From Eubacteriaceae bacterium (GTDB lineage: Bacteria; Bacillota; Clostridia; Eubacteriales; Anaerofustaceae), in the NCBI GenBank assembly GCA_009782875.1, contig WRIE01000004.1:1-64000 (forward strand): a stretch of DNA of 64,000 nucleotides, read 5' to 3'. The notes under the pieces were generated by a model that worked only from the letters and a program-made list of their open reading frames with translations, searched no databases and was not told where the DNA came from. Of this stretch, positions 1 to 9,134 are shown in pieces. The number at the start of each line of letters is the position of its first letter. The first letter of the stretch is position 1. The position numbers were made by a program, and so were the translations under genes.

Positions 1-57
1 AATCAGGACATCGTAGAGAACCTGAAACAAGACAATTTCGGCATCGACGAGCTCTAA
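1..57 (+). CDS. C-terminal end of an unidentified protein (partial)
   Basis: An open frame enters from the left edge and stops at TAA 55-57. The visible tail is NQDIVENLKQDNFGIDEL, 18 residues, acidic and helix-like. The frame is followed by a hairpin and then a bidirectional terminator, which fits the end of a real gene. The fragment is too short to assign a family, and I do not recognise it. Confidence 0.6.
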   Translation, partial: NQDIVENLKQDNFGIDEL

Positions 58-87
58 GGTGCTTTAGGCGGCTTCCAGCCGCAACAC

Positions 88-122
88 CTGAACCCACCGC
101 CTTCCAGGCGGTGGTGGTTCAG
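88..122 (+). terminator. Stem-loop after the first gene
   Basis: CTGAAC (88-93) pairs with GTTCAG (117-122), and inside it CACCGCC (95-101) pairs with GGCGGTG (107-113) around TTCCA. A short T-rich stretch (TGTATTTTT) follows. It could be an intrinsic terminator for the partial gene, or part of a two-hairpin 3' end. Confidence 0.5.
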
Positions 123-200
123 TGTATTTTTCGACATGTTAATTTCTTCGAGCTCACGTTATTTAGCGTAGCGCTAGGAACGTCGCAGGGCAAAGCTAAT

Positions 201-236
201 AAAAAATACAGGCAACGCAGAGTTTGCCTGTATTTT
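201..236. terminator. Bidirectional intrinsic terminator
   Basis: A nearly perfect inverted repeat: AAAAATACAGGCAA on the left and TTTGCCTGTATTTTT on the right around a short loop. It has an A-tract before it and a T-tract after it, so it can end transcription from both sides. It lies between the rightward partial gene and the end of the leftward beta-propeller gene. Confidence 0.85.
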
Positions 237-266
237 TGCATTAGACCAAGCTAGTTACAAGCCAAC

Positions 267-2267
267 TTAAAACTTGATGCTGCCTATGGGGCGGAATGTC
301 AAAAGATCAAATATTGACATTCCTTTGGTTGAGCAAATATATAACTCATCTCCAATAATGACACCTCTGCTGTCATAAGCGTTCGATACATCCATTTCAG
401 CTTTCTTTTCGAAGCCGTATGTTGTGTATTCATACACAACATAACCGTTTCCCGCTGGGAATGCGATGATTCCTCGCTCAACCATTATCAGAATAGCTTT
501 GTGGTTGTACAGCGCTTGCGAATAGGACGCGTCTACTGCCAGCTTGTGTTTTTCCCATATGTCAAATGGGTCTGACACATCAAACATGGATAATTTCATG
601 CCGTTTGTCCTGCCTGTCAGCGGATCGGCCTCCATTCCCAAGCCGAACAGCAAACCATCGCCGAAAACATGGAGGTACTGGGAAAACCCCGGAATCTTCA
701 ACTCGCTGAGCACTTTTGGGTTTTTCGGGTCAGACAAGTCTACAGCAAACAACGGGTCAACCTGCCTAAATGTCACAAAATACCCGACATCGCCTGAAAA
801 CCGCACAGAGTACACCCGCTCATCTTCTGCAAGCCCAGTGATGGAGCCAACAAGGTTTCCGTCCAAATCGTAAGTGTAAAGCGCGTTTGTTTGGGAGGTG
901 TCGATATATTCGTAGTTTTGGAATCCATGCGCTTCATCGGTGTATGTCTTGAATTCATGGGAGTAAACAGTCGTGACAAACCTGAAATAGCCATTATGCT
1001 CGTCAAAAGAAAACTGGTTTAGCAGCTCGCCTGGCGCTACAAACTCGCCCGCCAGCTCCAGCTTGCCTTCATCGAGAGCAAACCGCACAAAATGTGTGTT
1101 GGTCACATTAGCATGGTGCTCAATCTTGTAAGGGGTTTCAAAGGATTCTTCTACAAGCTTTTGTTCAGACACACTCTGCGCCACAACCAAGCTTCCATGG
1201 CTCATGAACACGGTTGAGGTGTACCCAAGCAAGCTTTTCTTGTCGATATGCTTTCCAGTTTGCCCATCCATTGAGGTTAGCACAATATAAGCCGTGCTTG
1301 TTGGTATTTCCGGAATGACTATGCAATCTGCCTTCATCGCTTCCCTTGAACTATCCTCGATATAGAGATTGGGGACAAAAGTGCTTGGGTTAGACAGGTT
1401 TGGCTGGCCATAAATGAAATGGGTGGTTGCAAGGTAGACATTGCCGCCAAGCATCCTTGATGTCAAATACGTCCCGTCTTGTCCTGTCCGTGATATTTCA
1501 GTTGGTTTTGCTGGATCTGAGACATCGAAGATGGCAACCATTGTCCGGCTTCCTGTCCAATCCGCCTTTTCCCGGGCTAGCGGGTTTGACGGGTAGGCAA
1601 CCCAGTTATGCTCGGCTAGGAATAGAACCAACTTGCCTTCTGACAAGAACATTTCAACTGGATAAGAAGACTCGTTTGCCAGGTAGGCTTTGACTTTTGA
1701 TACCACTTTGCTGTCTTTTCCTCTAGCGCTTGCAATAACCAATTCCCCGTCAGTGATCATGTAGATATATTTTCCGTCAGTCTTTATTATGTCGGCTTCG
1801 TCAACACCTTGCACTTGGACATTTGTCTCAGAGAAATCTGATGATTTTTCTGCTTCTGTCATAGCCTGGAAATCTCTCCGCTCATCACTCGCCTTAGGTG
1901 CTGGAAATATTGATACATCCTCACTAATAAGCATGCCGCCGCCAGTGTTATATCCATAATTTACAGCCAAACTATCGATTATCTTGTAAATTTCTTTATA
2001 TGATGCGTTGGCAACTGGTTGTGGACTGCCATTTGAGCTCTCTGATTGATCAATTTTTTCGGTTGGTGTATTGAACATGGGCAATATTGCCCAGATCCCC
2101 ACCATAAACGCTATGGAAAGGGCAACAGCATGGCTGAATCTAAAAGCGGTAGATTTGGCAATCTTGCCGTTTTCTTCCTCTGCTAGTTTTGAAGCGATTT
2201 TTTTGCGCGCCCCTTCACTTAGTTTCATGTCATCATTATCTTTTTTATAGTTTTTAGCAAACATCAT
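267..2267 (-). CDS. Membrane-anchored beta-propeller protein, probable anti-sigma partner
   Basis: 666 residues. About 45 charged cytoplasmic residues (ARKKIASKLAEEENGK) are followed by one hydrophobic segment at roughly 47-65 (AVALSIAFMVGIWAIL). A large extracytoplasmic region follows, resembling the 'secreted C-terminal beta-propeller' family (Beta_propel): VQVQGVDEADIIKTDGKYIY, then repeated blades with VFDVSDP-type motifs. Its start overlaps the end of the ECF sigma gene upstream by 14 bases, so the two are translationally coupled. Inference: the short cytoplasmic N-terminus binds the sigma factor and the propeller senses something outside. No catalytic residues are evident. A second ATG sits 14 codons in (MKLSEG). 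The gene ends 30 bases before a bidirectional terminator. Confidence 0.85.
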   Translation of the reverse strand: MMFAKNYKKDNDDMKLSEGARKKIASKLAEEENGKIAKSTAFRFSHAVALSIAFMVGIWAILPMFNTPTEKIDQSESSNGSPQPVANASYKEIYKIIDSLAVNYGYNTGGGMLISEDVSIFPAPKASDERRDFQAMTEAEKSSDFSETNVQVQGVDEADIIKTDGKYIYMITDGELVIASARGKDSKVVSKVKAYLANESSYPVEMFLSEGKLVLFLAEHNWVAYPSNPLAREKADWTGSRTMVAIFDVSDPAKPTEISRTGQDGTYLTSRMLGGNVYLATTHFIYGQPNLSNPSTFVPNLYIEDSSREAMKADCIVIPEIPTSTAYIVLTSMDGQTGKHIDKKSLLGYTSTVFMSHGSLVVAQSVSEQKLVEESFETPYKIEHHANVTNTHFVRFALDEGKLELAGEFVAPGELLNQFSFDEHNGYFRFVTTVYSHEFKTYTDEAHGFQNYEYIDTSQTNALYTYDLDGNLVGSITGLAEDERVYSVRFSGDVGYFVTFRQVDPLFAVDLSDPKNPKVLSELKIPGFSQYLHVFGDGLLFGLGMEADPLTGRTNGMKLSMFDVSDPFDIWEKHKLAVDASYSQALYNHKAILIMVERGIIAFPAGNGYVVYEYTTYGFEKKAEMDVSNAYDSRGVIIGDELYICSTKGMSIFDLLTFRPIGSIKF

Positions 2268-2763
2268 CTAATACCTCATCATCCATTTCAATTGATTTGC
2301 GCAGAATTTCCCTGCCCCGGCTCAGCCATGACCGCACAGTTGCCTCTTTTGCCAGCAACAGTCCGGCAATTTGAGAGGTTGTGTAGCCTTCATAATAATA
2401 AAGGTGAATTGCTGTCCGGTATTTTTGAGGCAAGCCCATGACCGCCATGTAGACTTCGCTCGGCAAACCATCTTCCCCACTGCCAGCCAAGGCTATGTCA
2501 GACAGCGCTACTTTTCGGTTCCATGCCAGGGTTGCGAGGGATTTCGTACGGTTGACTGCTACCTTGATCAGCCAAGCCTTCTCATGTTCCGGATCCATCT
2601 TGTCTGGAGCAGATTTAAGATATCGCAAAAAAACATCTTGTACGATGTCTTCAGCATCAACTTGTTTGCGTGTGCGCACCAACGCCAAACGGTAAACCAT
2701 ATCTCCATACAATTCAAATGCGCGCCTTGCATCTTTGTAGATTTCTTTATTGTTTTCTCCCAT
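2254..2763 (-). CDS. ECF-family RNA polymerase sigma factor
   Basis: 169 residues, a normal length for a sigma-70 family ECF protein. Region 2 shows DAEDIVQDVFLRYL (about 36-49). Region 4 shows LPQKYRTAIHLYYYEGYTTSQIAGLL with the recognition helix ATVRSWLSRGREILR near the C-terminus. It recruits RNA polymerase to a stress or envelope regulon. The ribosome site AAAGGA lies upstream of ATG 2763. The downstream gene overlaps it by 14 bases and encodes a one-pass membrane protein, the usual sigma/anti-sigma arrangement. It is probably autoregulated. The nearest gene on its 5' side is about 900 bp away. Confidence 0.92.
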   Translation of the reverse strand: MGENNKEIYKDARRAFELYGDMVYRLALVRTRKQVDAEDIVQDVFLRYLKSAPDKMDPEHEKAWLIKVAVNRTKSLATLAWNRKVALSDIALAGSGEDGLPSEVYMAVMGLPQKYRTAIHLYYYEGYTTSQIAGLLLAKEATVRSWLSRGREILRKSIEMDDEVLDDVC

Positions 2764-3665
2764 ATGGAATCCTTTCTGATACTAATACCCCGCCTGGCGC
2801 AGTTTTGTTGCATCTTTGTAATTATTTTTTTTGAAATGCTGATGAATTTCGCATATTGTAATGGTTCAATAATTTTGGATGTACGCATAGGTTGTTTCAA
2901 TGTTATTATAGCACGAGGCATATTTCCATGAATATAAACCTCAATTATTGGCATTCAGGTGTGAAACGCGTCTGTTTTCATAAAATGCATGTTGACAATG
3001 CAACTTATCCTCCGTTTGGTTTTTAGCTTATTGCAAACAAGAATAAACACTGCAATTGATAACGAATGCTGGTGAATTACTACCAGGCATCGACCAATAG
3101 CGTTAGGACCAGCATATCTGGCATAAATTGGAGGGCTTCAAAACACTTTACCCAAATTCTGTAGGCAACGATACACTTGGAGCCCTGCTATATGGCCAGC
3201 AAGCCTGGCAAACTCTTTTTTTTTTCATTAATTGCAAGCTGGTTTGTGTTAGCGCATTAAATTTTGCGGTTAAATTTGCTGGATTCATGCGATATTCGCT
3301 ATGTTGCCATAATATAATAGGTTGTTGTGAAAAGTTGTCTGGGCAGTGTCAAGTTTTATTTGAATGGGGATGGATGAAACCATGTTAAAATATCTCAAGA
3401 TATTTGTTGCCATGATTAATATCAATGGTAGTTAAGCCGTATGACAAAATCCTGGATGCAGAATTTTTATTGGTGCCCACTATCCTGCGGACCAAAAGCG
3501 CTATTCGCAAAACCTATATCCAGATTTTTTACAAGCGGTTTTTGCTAATTGGTAACAGCTTCGACGCGAGGTTGTCACAGCATCACGCAAGAAACAACTC
3601 AAAGGGGGAAAGCGCATAGCTCTATATCGTATCTTTGATGTGGAGGTATGCTGCGCTAAGATGAG
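2764..3665. other. Gene-poor spacer
   Basis: About 900 bases between the divergent sigma factor and flavoprotein genes. It must hold the sigma operon promoter near its left side. The short open frames inside have no family signature and no good ribosome sites. I see no repeats or RNA genes. Confidence 0.5.
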
Positions 3666-4466
3666 ATGGTGCTACTTGTCATTCACGGCAGTATGCGGAA
3701 AGGCAACACATATGCGTTGACAAAGGAAATTATTGATAGGCTATTATCAAAGCCAGATATTGAAATAGTTGAATATAGTGTTGCTGGCTTGAACCTGCCA
3801 TTTTGCTTGTCATGCCATAATTGTTTTATGAAAGGGGAGGAGTTTTGCCCCCATTATGCCATTTTGAAGGATATTTCATTAAAAATGGCTGAATGTGACG
3901 GGGTAATATTCAGCGGCGTGGCTTATATGTGGGCTCTAAATGGCGCCATGAAGAATTTTTTAGACCACTATGCTTACTTGTTCCACCGGCCAGCCTTGTT
4001 TGGCAAAATTGGCATGGTGATTTCAACTTCAGCCGGGGTAGGGGAGAAGGCTGTCACAAAATATATGAGGAGTGTCCTTGGCCAGTGGGGAATAAACGGG
4101 GCAATAGCTGTCACTGCAAATGCAAAACAAAAGGATTTGGATCCTCCGAAAAAGCTGGCAGCGAAGTTGGATTCTGCCGCAGAGCGGTATTACCATATGC
4201 TGTTGAAAAAAAAGCCAATTGCCCCCAGCATCAAAAACTTGGCTATACACAACGCATTTCGCGCCATTTCTCTAAGCGAATTTTCTGGAAGCGAACTTGA
4301 TACTCAATACTGGAGCCAAAAGGGATTTGCGAATAGTACATATCCGACCAAGCTAAGTGTAGCCAGAAACATTATTGGCTCTGTTATCCATGGCGTGGTC
4401 AAGCATTCTGCAAAGGCATTGGACAAGGCCTATAAAAACAACCAAAGGCAAACGGGCAACACATGA
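3666..4466 (+). CDS. NADPH-dependent FMN reductase / iron-sulfur flavoprotein-like protein
   Basis: 266 residues with a flavodoxin-like fold. The N-terminal VIHGSMRKGNTYALTKEII is the FMN-phosphate binding loop of the FMN_red family. CLSCHNCFMKGEEFC (about 48-62) is the cysteine cluster seen in many of these flavoproteins. Next come CDGVIFSGVAYMW and STSAGVGEKAV (flavin contacts). The last 90 residues are a basic tail less typical of the family. An in-frame TAA at 3657 forces the start to ATG 3666. The GGAGG at 3642-3646 is 19 bases away, so initiation looks weak. The next gene, now broken, was also a redox protein. Confidence 0.82.
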   Translation: MVLLVIHGSMRKGNTYALTKEIIDRLLSKPDIEIVEYSVAGLNLPFCLSCHNCFMKGEEFCPHYAILKDISLKMAECDGVIFSGVAYMWALNGAMKNFLDHYAYLFHRPALFGKIGMVISTSAGVGEKAVTKYMRSVLGQWGINGAIAVTANAKQKDLDPPKKLAAKLDSAAERYYHMLLKKKPIAPSIKNLAIHNAFRAISLSEFSGSELDTQYWSQKGFANSTYPTKLSVARNIIGSVIHGVVKHSAKALDKAYKNNQRQTGNT

Positions 4467-4487
4467 CAAAGTGTTGCTGAGCAGTCT

Positions 4488-5378
4488 ATGCCAACAGTAT
4501 GTGGTGCAATTGTTCCGTTTTATCACATCGAGAACCTAAATAATAACATGCTCGAATTGCTAGATGGAGAAATGCAGACGAAATGGATTGATAAAATGGT
4601 TAACCATATTGCTGGAGACAGGCAAAAATATATTCTATCCAACATCACTTTTGAACCAAAATCATTGATCACGATATTAATGCCAGGCGCAAAAATAATA
4701 ATTGTGTTTGAATATCGTGGCAAATCAATACCATGTGTTGTCCCTGCGCATTATGCCAATTGGAACCAAAAATGCGCATGCGCTGCTACTTCTAACCAGA
4801 TTTTTGTCTTCCCATGGATTTTCAGCAGAAATGGCTGCTACCCTCCCGTATGAAATGCTGGCTGTCCACAATGGCTTGGCTTTATATGGGCGCAACAATA
4901 TTTGTTATAATGCAGAGTTTGGCAGCACATGCAGCTGATGACGTTCATTTCCGATATGCCGTGCACGGATGATACGTGGTTCCCATTAAACCGGATGGAG
5001 ACGTGTGATGAATGCAGAGCGTGCCTATATGCATGCCCAACAGGGGCAATTACCCAGAATAATGACGGTGTATTACCGTTGTAAACGAATTTCCGACTAG
5101 TATCCGCAAAGGTTTCCAGATTGGATAGACTCAAACGCACACAACAGTTTTCAATTTGCCAAGATTGTTGCCATGCCAATGCCCATTCCTCAATGCAAAA
5201 TGTTGTATGCGCGGTTTTTAATGAAGAGGAAACACTAAAAATACTTAACCACAATGGAGAAGCGCCTTACATAGGCAGAGTTGCTATAAGAATGAAACCA
5301 ATTGGTTTGCTTCAGGAGTATACGAACCCCAAAGCGATATCTCGAAATTTGTTTATCTTGATGCAAAAAGAGTTTTAA
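4488..5378 (+). pseudogene. Broken epoxyqueuosine-reductase-like 4Fe-4S protein
   Basis: The pieces lie in two frames. From 4488 the frame reads MPTVCGAIVPFYHIENLN. Then 4750-4938 reads LPYEMLAVHNGLALYGRNNI, the family's LAVRSGLGEYGRNNI-type block. Then 4929-5084 reads MTFISDMPC...ETCDECRACLYACPTGAI, a ferredoxin-type CxxCxxCxxxCP cluster, before a stop. Then 5121-5378 gives the second cluster region (ICQDCC). This order matches the QueG/DUF1730 double-cluster family. At least two frameshifts and a nonsense codon separate the pieces, so no full protein can be made. It follows the flavoprotein gene by 21 bases and may once have been co-transcribed with it. Confidence 0.75.
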
Positions 5379-5516
5379 TAGTTTGTGATGCTTTAGTTAA
5401 TCTGGCGGATACTGTGCTTATTTCATCGAAAGACAAAATCTTTGGAGCAGTTTATTGTCACCATTGTCTATTGAAGAGGGCGAAGATGGTGATACAAAAA
5501 TGCTGTAAAAAAAACA

Positions 5517-5545
5517 TTGCCATTTTAGTAGATTTGTGCTATTAT
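5517..5545 (+). promoter_or_regulatory. Promoter of the tRNA-Leu gene
   Basis: TTGCCA at 5517-5522, exactly 17 bases, then TATTAT at 5540-5545. The expected start is near 5552, about ten bases before the mature tRNA. This is a good housekeeping-type match for a stable RNA. Confidence 0.72.
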
Positions 5546-5562
5546 CAACAACGTCAATAAAT

Positions 5563-5646
5563 GCCGGCGTGATGGAATTGGCAGACGTGCTGGACTCAAA
5601 ATCCAGTCCTGGCAACAGGGTGTGGGTTCGACTCCCACCGCCGGCA
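5563..5646 (+). tRNA. tRNA-Leu (anticodon CAA)
   Basis: The acceptor arm GCCGGCG (5563-5569) pairs with CGCCGGC (5639-5645), with discriminator A at 5646. The anticodon stem CTGGA/TCCAG encloses the loop CTCAAAA, with anticodon CAA at 5597-5599, which reads UUG. The variable arm is long (class II), as in tRNA-Leu, and the T-loop GGTTCGACTCC is intact. CCA is not encoded. Length is 84 bases. Confidence 0.95.
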
Positions 5647-5940
5647 TAATAATAAAAAAGTTGAAAATGTGGTTATCTAGTTTATCATCTATGTTTGGTG
5701 ATAAACCTTTTTTTAATAGCAATACCTCCATCATCAGCCATTTCATATCATTGGCTCAAAATCCTTCTCAAAGCTAAAATGATCTGGTGTCTGGAATCTC
5801 AAAGCCAACAAGAGCCTTAATGTTTGTCGCATGTTTGTCATAATTATGCAATGTATTCCAATTTAATATTGAATGAACCAGCTTTTTATGTTACTATTTT
5901 TGTGTAATATGTAATATCTAACGATTGAGGGTGGTTTGGT

Positions 5941-6876
5941 ATGCAAGATTTTTCGCTAGAACCCATGGGCGTAGGGATGCTCATTGACCGTTCATTTAAA
6001 ATCTATCGCAGCAACTTTAGGTCTGTGATATTCTTTTCTCTGCTCATCGGTGGAACCTTCACTATGATAACATCGCTTATCAACGTTAACAGAATGCAAT
6101 CCACTCAAACACTTTGGAGCATTTTTTCCGAGCTAGTATATAACTTTGAGAATCCGCAAAATCTGATTGAAGAAATATCGAATCTTAATGCAAACACTAT
6201 CTCACCACGATCCTGGGTCGTTTCTTCTCTGAATTCAGTTTTTATACAACCGTTGGTAACAGGCGGGTTGACTTTGCTGGTATTTAACATTTGCACAGGC
6301 AGAGAACGACCAGAAACCCCAGTAGGCTGGTTTAATCTTGTAAAGCCTCTTTACAGCAAGATAATCGGCTCCCAGCTGGCGCTTTCCGTTATCACGTTAG
6401 GGATTTATTTCGCATTGATACTGTTGGTGATTATTCTATCCTTATTATTTGCTTTTTCGTCTCTTCCTGATTTTTTAGTTTTCATTGTGATGTTGGCATT
6501 GCTTCTGCCTTCTGTTTTAGGAACCACAGTTTATTCGATGCTAGCGCTCCCAGTCGCTATCGCAGAAGAACGCTTTGGATTCAAATTTATCAAGCGCGCT
6601 TTCCAGCTTCTGTTTTTACGATTCTGGAAATCACTTGGCTTGATGCTTGCCACTACAACGTTAGTCAGTATTATAAGTTCTGTTTTTAGGATGGCTCTGG
6701 CTTTTTTACCTCCAATTTTCAGAGCTGTGCTGGATGCGATGATTTCCGGTTTAGTGAGTCCAGTTTCTGTAATTGCCTCAGTTCTGCTCTACCTGGACAT
6801 ACGAATATCAAAAGAAGGTTATGATCTGGAGTTGCGCAATGCAATGCTTAATAACCAAACGGTCGGGCCACTATGA
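5941..6876 (+). CDS. Multi-spanning membrane protein (GPDPase membrane-domain-like)
   Basis: 311 residues with about six hydrophobic segments. It starts SLEPMGVGMLIDRSFKIYRSNFRSV, the motif that opens proteins with a 'glycerophosphoryl diester phosphodiesterase membrane domain' but here has no catalytic domain. GAGGGTGG lies shortly upstream of ATG 5941. It is the first gene of a six-gene set; its stop overlaps the next start by 4 bases (ATGA). In M. tuberculosis, as I recall, a membrane protein (Rv3689) holds the same place in front of the MoxR2 locus. Inference: a scaffold or export component of that locus. Confidence 0.8.
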   Translation: MQDFSLEPMGVGMLIDRSFKIYRSNFRSVIFFSLLIGGTFTMITSLINVNRMQSTQTLWSIFSELVYNFENPQNLIEEISNLNANTISPRSWVVSSLNSVFIQPLVTGGLTLLVFNICTGRERPETPVGWFNLVKPLYSKIIGSQLALSVITLGIYFALILLVIILSLLFAFSSLPDFLVFIVMLALLLPSVLGTTVYSMLALPVAIAEERFGFKFIKRAFQLLFLRFWKSLGLMLATTTLVSIISSVFRMALAFLPPIFRAVLDAMISGLVSPVSVIASVLLYLDIRISKEGYDLELRNAMLNNQTVGPL

Positions 6877-7451
6877 CAGATCTGCCCTCCGAAACCTATG
6901 TGCAAGCAGCCATTGACAGAATTCTAGGATATAACGAAACTGATTCTGTTTTTGACAGGGTTGTAAACGCCCTAATTGACTGGATTAATAGTATTGAAGT
7001 GAGTGTCTTCGGCTCTGGAAATCTTCCTCAAGTTGTCATTTTTCTTTTCACAGCCGCTCTCGTGTCGGGGACGGTTTTGATTGCCGTTCGTCTATTGCGT
7101 ACCCGGAGCCTGGCCGCTGGCATGGTAGTGGTTTCTTGTGAAACCGACCCATGGCAGGAAGCCGCAATATACGCTGCCCGTGGTGATTTTAGGAGGGCGT
7201 TACAATTTCTTTTTGTATATCATTTACAGGCTTTGGCTTCCCAGGGTTTAATTGAAGTCCATGGGAGCAAAACCAATGCACAGTACGAGCTTGAGTTGCG
7301 ACGACAAGGATATGGCCACATTAGGCAATTTCATGATTTTAAGAACACTTTCAATGCTTCCCGCTATGGCCACAGGGATGTAGACTATCATACTTTCGCT
7401 AACTGGCGAGACTACTGTGTAAAACATGCAGGTGGCGAGGGGCGCATATGA
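6873..7451 (+). CDS. DUF4129 domain membrane protein
   Basis: 192 residues. The N-terminal helix region (about 1-45) is followed by one membrane span at about 50-72 (VVIFLFTAALVSGTVLIAV). The C-terminal DUF4129 domain reads PWQEAAIYAARGDFRRALQFLFVYHLQAL, then a final FHDFKNTFNASRYG and FANWRDYC. In transglutaminase-like proteins DUF4129 is the C-terminal module; here it stands alone, as usual in MoxR/DUF4350 loci. It overlaps both neighbours by 4 bases, so translation is coupled. Confidence 0.88.
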   Translation: MTDLPSETYVQAAIDRILGYNETDSVFDRVVNALIDWINSIEVSVFGSGNLPQVVIFLFTAALVSGTVLIAVRLLRTRSLAAGMVVVSCETDPWQEAAIYAARGDFRRALQFLFVYHLQALASQGLIEVHGSKTNAQYELELRRQGYGHIRQFHDFKNTFNASRYGHRDVDYHTFANWRDYCVKHAGGEGRI

Positions 7452-8206
7452 ACAAAAATAGAGTCATTTATCTGGTTCTTGGGTTGTTGTTTTCCGCATC
7501 AATAATATTGGTGATTCTTCGTCCCTCCGATAAGCCATTTTCAAGCTACAGCAGCAAACCAGATGGCACAAAAGCCGCATATTTACTGCTTGATAAGCTG
7601 GGATTTCGTGTTTTCAGGAAAACAAACCGTGAGTGGAGCGGGGAAGGCGTCCTTCTAGCGCTGGGTTCCCAGTATGTGGATGTCAATTCCAGATCTTTGG
7701 TATTTGATAATGACCAGAAGTTCACAAACCAGCACATCCGGGAAAACGCCTTTGAGTTTGTAGTGATGATGTGGCCATACCGGGACCAGGCGATCTATTT
7801 CGAAGAATATAGGCGCGCTCCGTTTCCCGTCAACTCGGTTGGAGTGGAAGCAAGCCTTGCCACCATAAGCCCTCTCTGGTTGCAAATACTCTTCTGGAAT
7901 TGTATATCCGGCGTGATATTCATAATGTTTTTTTATCGGCAGCGGCTTGGAGAGCCTCAGCTTGCCCCCGAATTTGCCGGACGCATGCCTCTTGAGGGCG
8001 TATATGCGATGGCTGGGGCTCTGCAAAAGGCTCGCCTCTACACCGATAGTGTACGCTTTTACTACCGCTGCCAAACCAGTAATGGCAGCCACTGGGATGA
8101 TATTGGATTTGCAGAAAAAACAATGGTAAAATCTGAGAGCGAAGCTCTGGAGCTCATGGCAGAAATGGACGAAAAGATAATGGAGTATAAATATGGAAGT
8201 AAATGA
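7448..8206 (+). CDS. DUF4350 domain membrane protein
   Basis: 252 residues. N-terminal membrane span at about 5-23 (VIYLVLGLLFSASIILVIL). Then SSYSSKPDGTKAAYLLLDKLGFRV, the typical opening of DUF4350, a fold related to periplasmic or glutamine-amidotransferase-like sensors. A second span lies at about 143-160, followed by a cytoplasmic tail. The region between 65 and 130 is shorter than in many relatives. It overlaps the upstream gene by 4 bases and the MoxR ATPase by 14 bases. The extracytoplasmic domain could report to the ATPase, which is an inference. Confidence 0.85.
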   Translation: MNKNRVIYLVLGLLFSASIILVILRPSDKPFSSYSSKPDGTKAAYLLLDKLGFRVFRKTNREWSGEGVLLALGSQYVDVNSRSLVFDNDQKFTNQHIRENAFEFVVMMWPYRDQAIYFEEYRRAPFPVNSVGVEASLATISPLWLQILFWNCISGVIFIMFFYRQRLGEPQLAPEFAGRMPLEGVYAMAGALQKARLYTDSVRFYYRCQTSNGSHWDDIGFAEKTMVKSESEALELMAEMDEKIMEYKYGSK

Positions 8207-9134
8207 TATCATCCTCGATTTGCTCGAGGAGATGGAAAAAGTAGTGGTAGGACAATCGGAACTCTGCCGTATGCTATCCGTGTGCATGATTGCAGGCGGG
8301 CATGTGCTGATTGAAGGTGTACCAGGGGTCGGGAAAACTTTGGCTGCCCGCACCATGGCTAAAGCAGTTGATGTGCATTTCAAACGCGTGCAATTCACTC
8401 CTGACTTAATGCCTTCAGATATTTTAGGCACTAATGTATTCGACGCTCAGAGCAGTGCATTTAAGCTGCACAGAGGACCCATTTTCACAAACTTTTTGCT
8501 CGCAGACGAGATCAACCGTACTCCGCCCAAGACTCAGAGCGCCCTCTTAGAGGCCATGGAAGAGGGGCGCGTCACCATAGACGGCACCGAATACAGGATG
8601 GCTCAGCCGTTCATGGTATTCGCCACCCAGAACCCCATTGAGTATGAGGGGACTTACCCATTGCCGGAGGCTCAATTGGATCGATTTATGATGAAACTCA
8701 TCGTTTCTTATCCACTGCGGGAAGAGGAGATACGTCTGTACAACAACATTCAACAGGGATTTGACTCTCAGGCTATAACCGAAATAAAACCTGTGCTAAA
8801 CGGAGAGAAGGTGTTAGCTGCCAGGGAAGAAATGCAGAGAGTACGGGTAGATGCCTCCTTGCTTAGCTACATATATGAAATACTAGATGCCACTCGCCGG
8901 GATCCAGGCACTTTGTTGGGAGCGTCACCTCGGGCGGGGGTAGCAGTTTTATCAGCGGGGAAAGCCCTGGCATTAATTGAAGGGCGCGATTTTTGCATCC
9001 CCGAAGATTTTCGGGGCATTGCAAACGCAGTTTTGCGCCATCGCCTCATTTTAACGCCCGACGCAGAAATTGACGGTTCTACCCCGGATGCCATCGTTAG
9101 CCGCGCGCTAGGCAGCGTAACCGTACCCAGATGA
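8193..9134 (+). CDS. MoxR-family AAA+ ATPase
   Basis: 313 residues, full length for the family. Walker A GVPGVGKT (42-49), Walker B LLADEIN (102-108), sensor-1 FATQNPIEYEGTYPLPEAQLDRF (about 147-169), arginine finger region and lid ASPRAGVAVLSAGKAL. MoxR proteins are chaperone-like ATPases that act with VWA-type partners. Here the partner is the DUF58 protein encoded next, whose start overlaps this stop by 4 bases. Cytoplasmic. All ATPase motifs look intact. Confidence 0.95.
   Translation: MEVNDIILDLLEEMEKVVVGQSELCRMLSVCMIAGGHVLIEGVPGVGKTLAARTMAKAVDVHFKRVQFTPDLMPSDILGTNVFDAQSSAFKLHRGPIFTNFLLADEINRTPPKTQSALLEAMEEGRVTIDGTEYRMAQPFMVFATQNPIEYEGTYPLPEAQLDRFMMKLIVSYPLREEEIRLYNNIQQGFDSQAITEIKPVLNGEKVLAAREEMQRVRVDASLLSYIYEILDATRRDPGTLLGASPRAGVAVLSAGKALALIEGRDFCIPEDFRGIANAVLRHRLILTPDAEIDGSTPDAIVSRALGSVTVPR

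Noticed and set aside
3128-3619. Two short rightward frames upstream of the flavoprotein
   Set aside because: No recognisable motif and no ribosome sites; composition looks non-coding.
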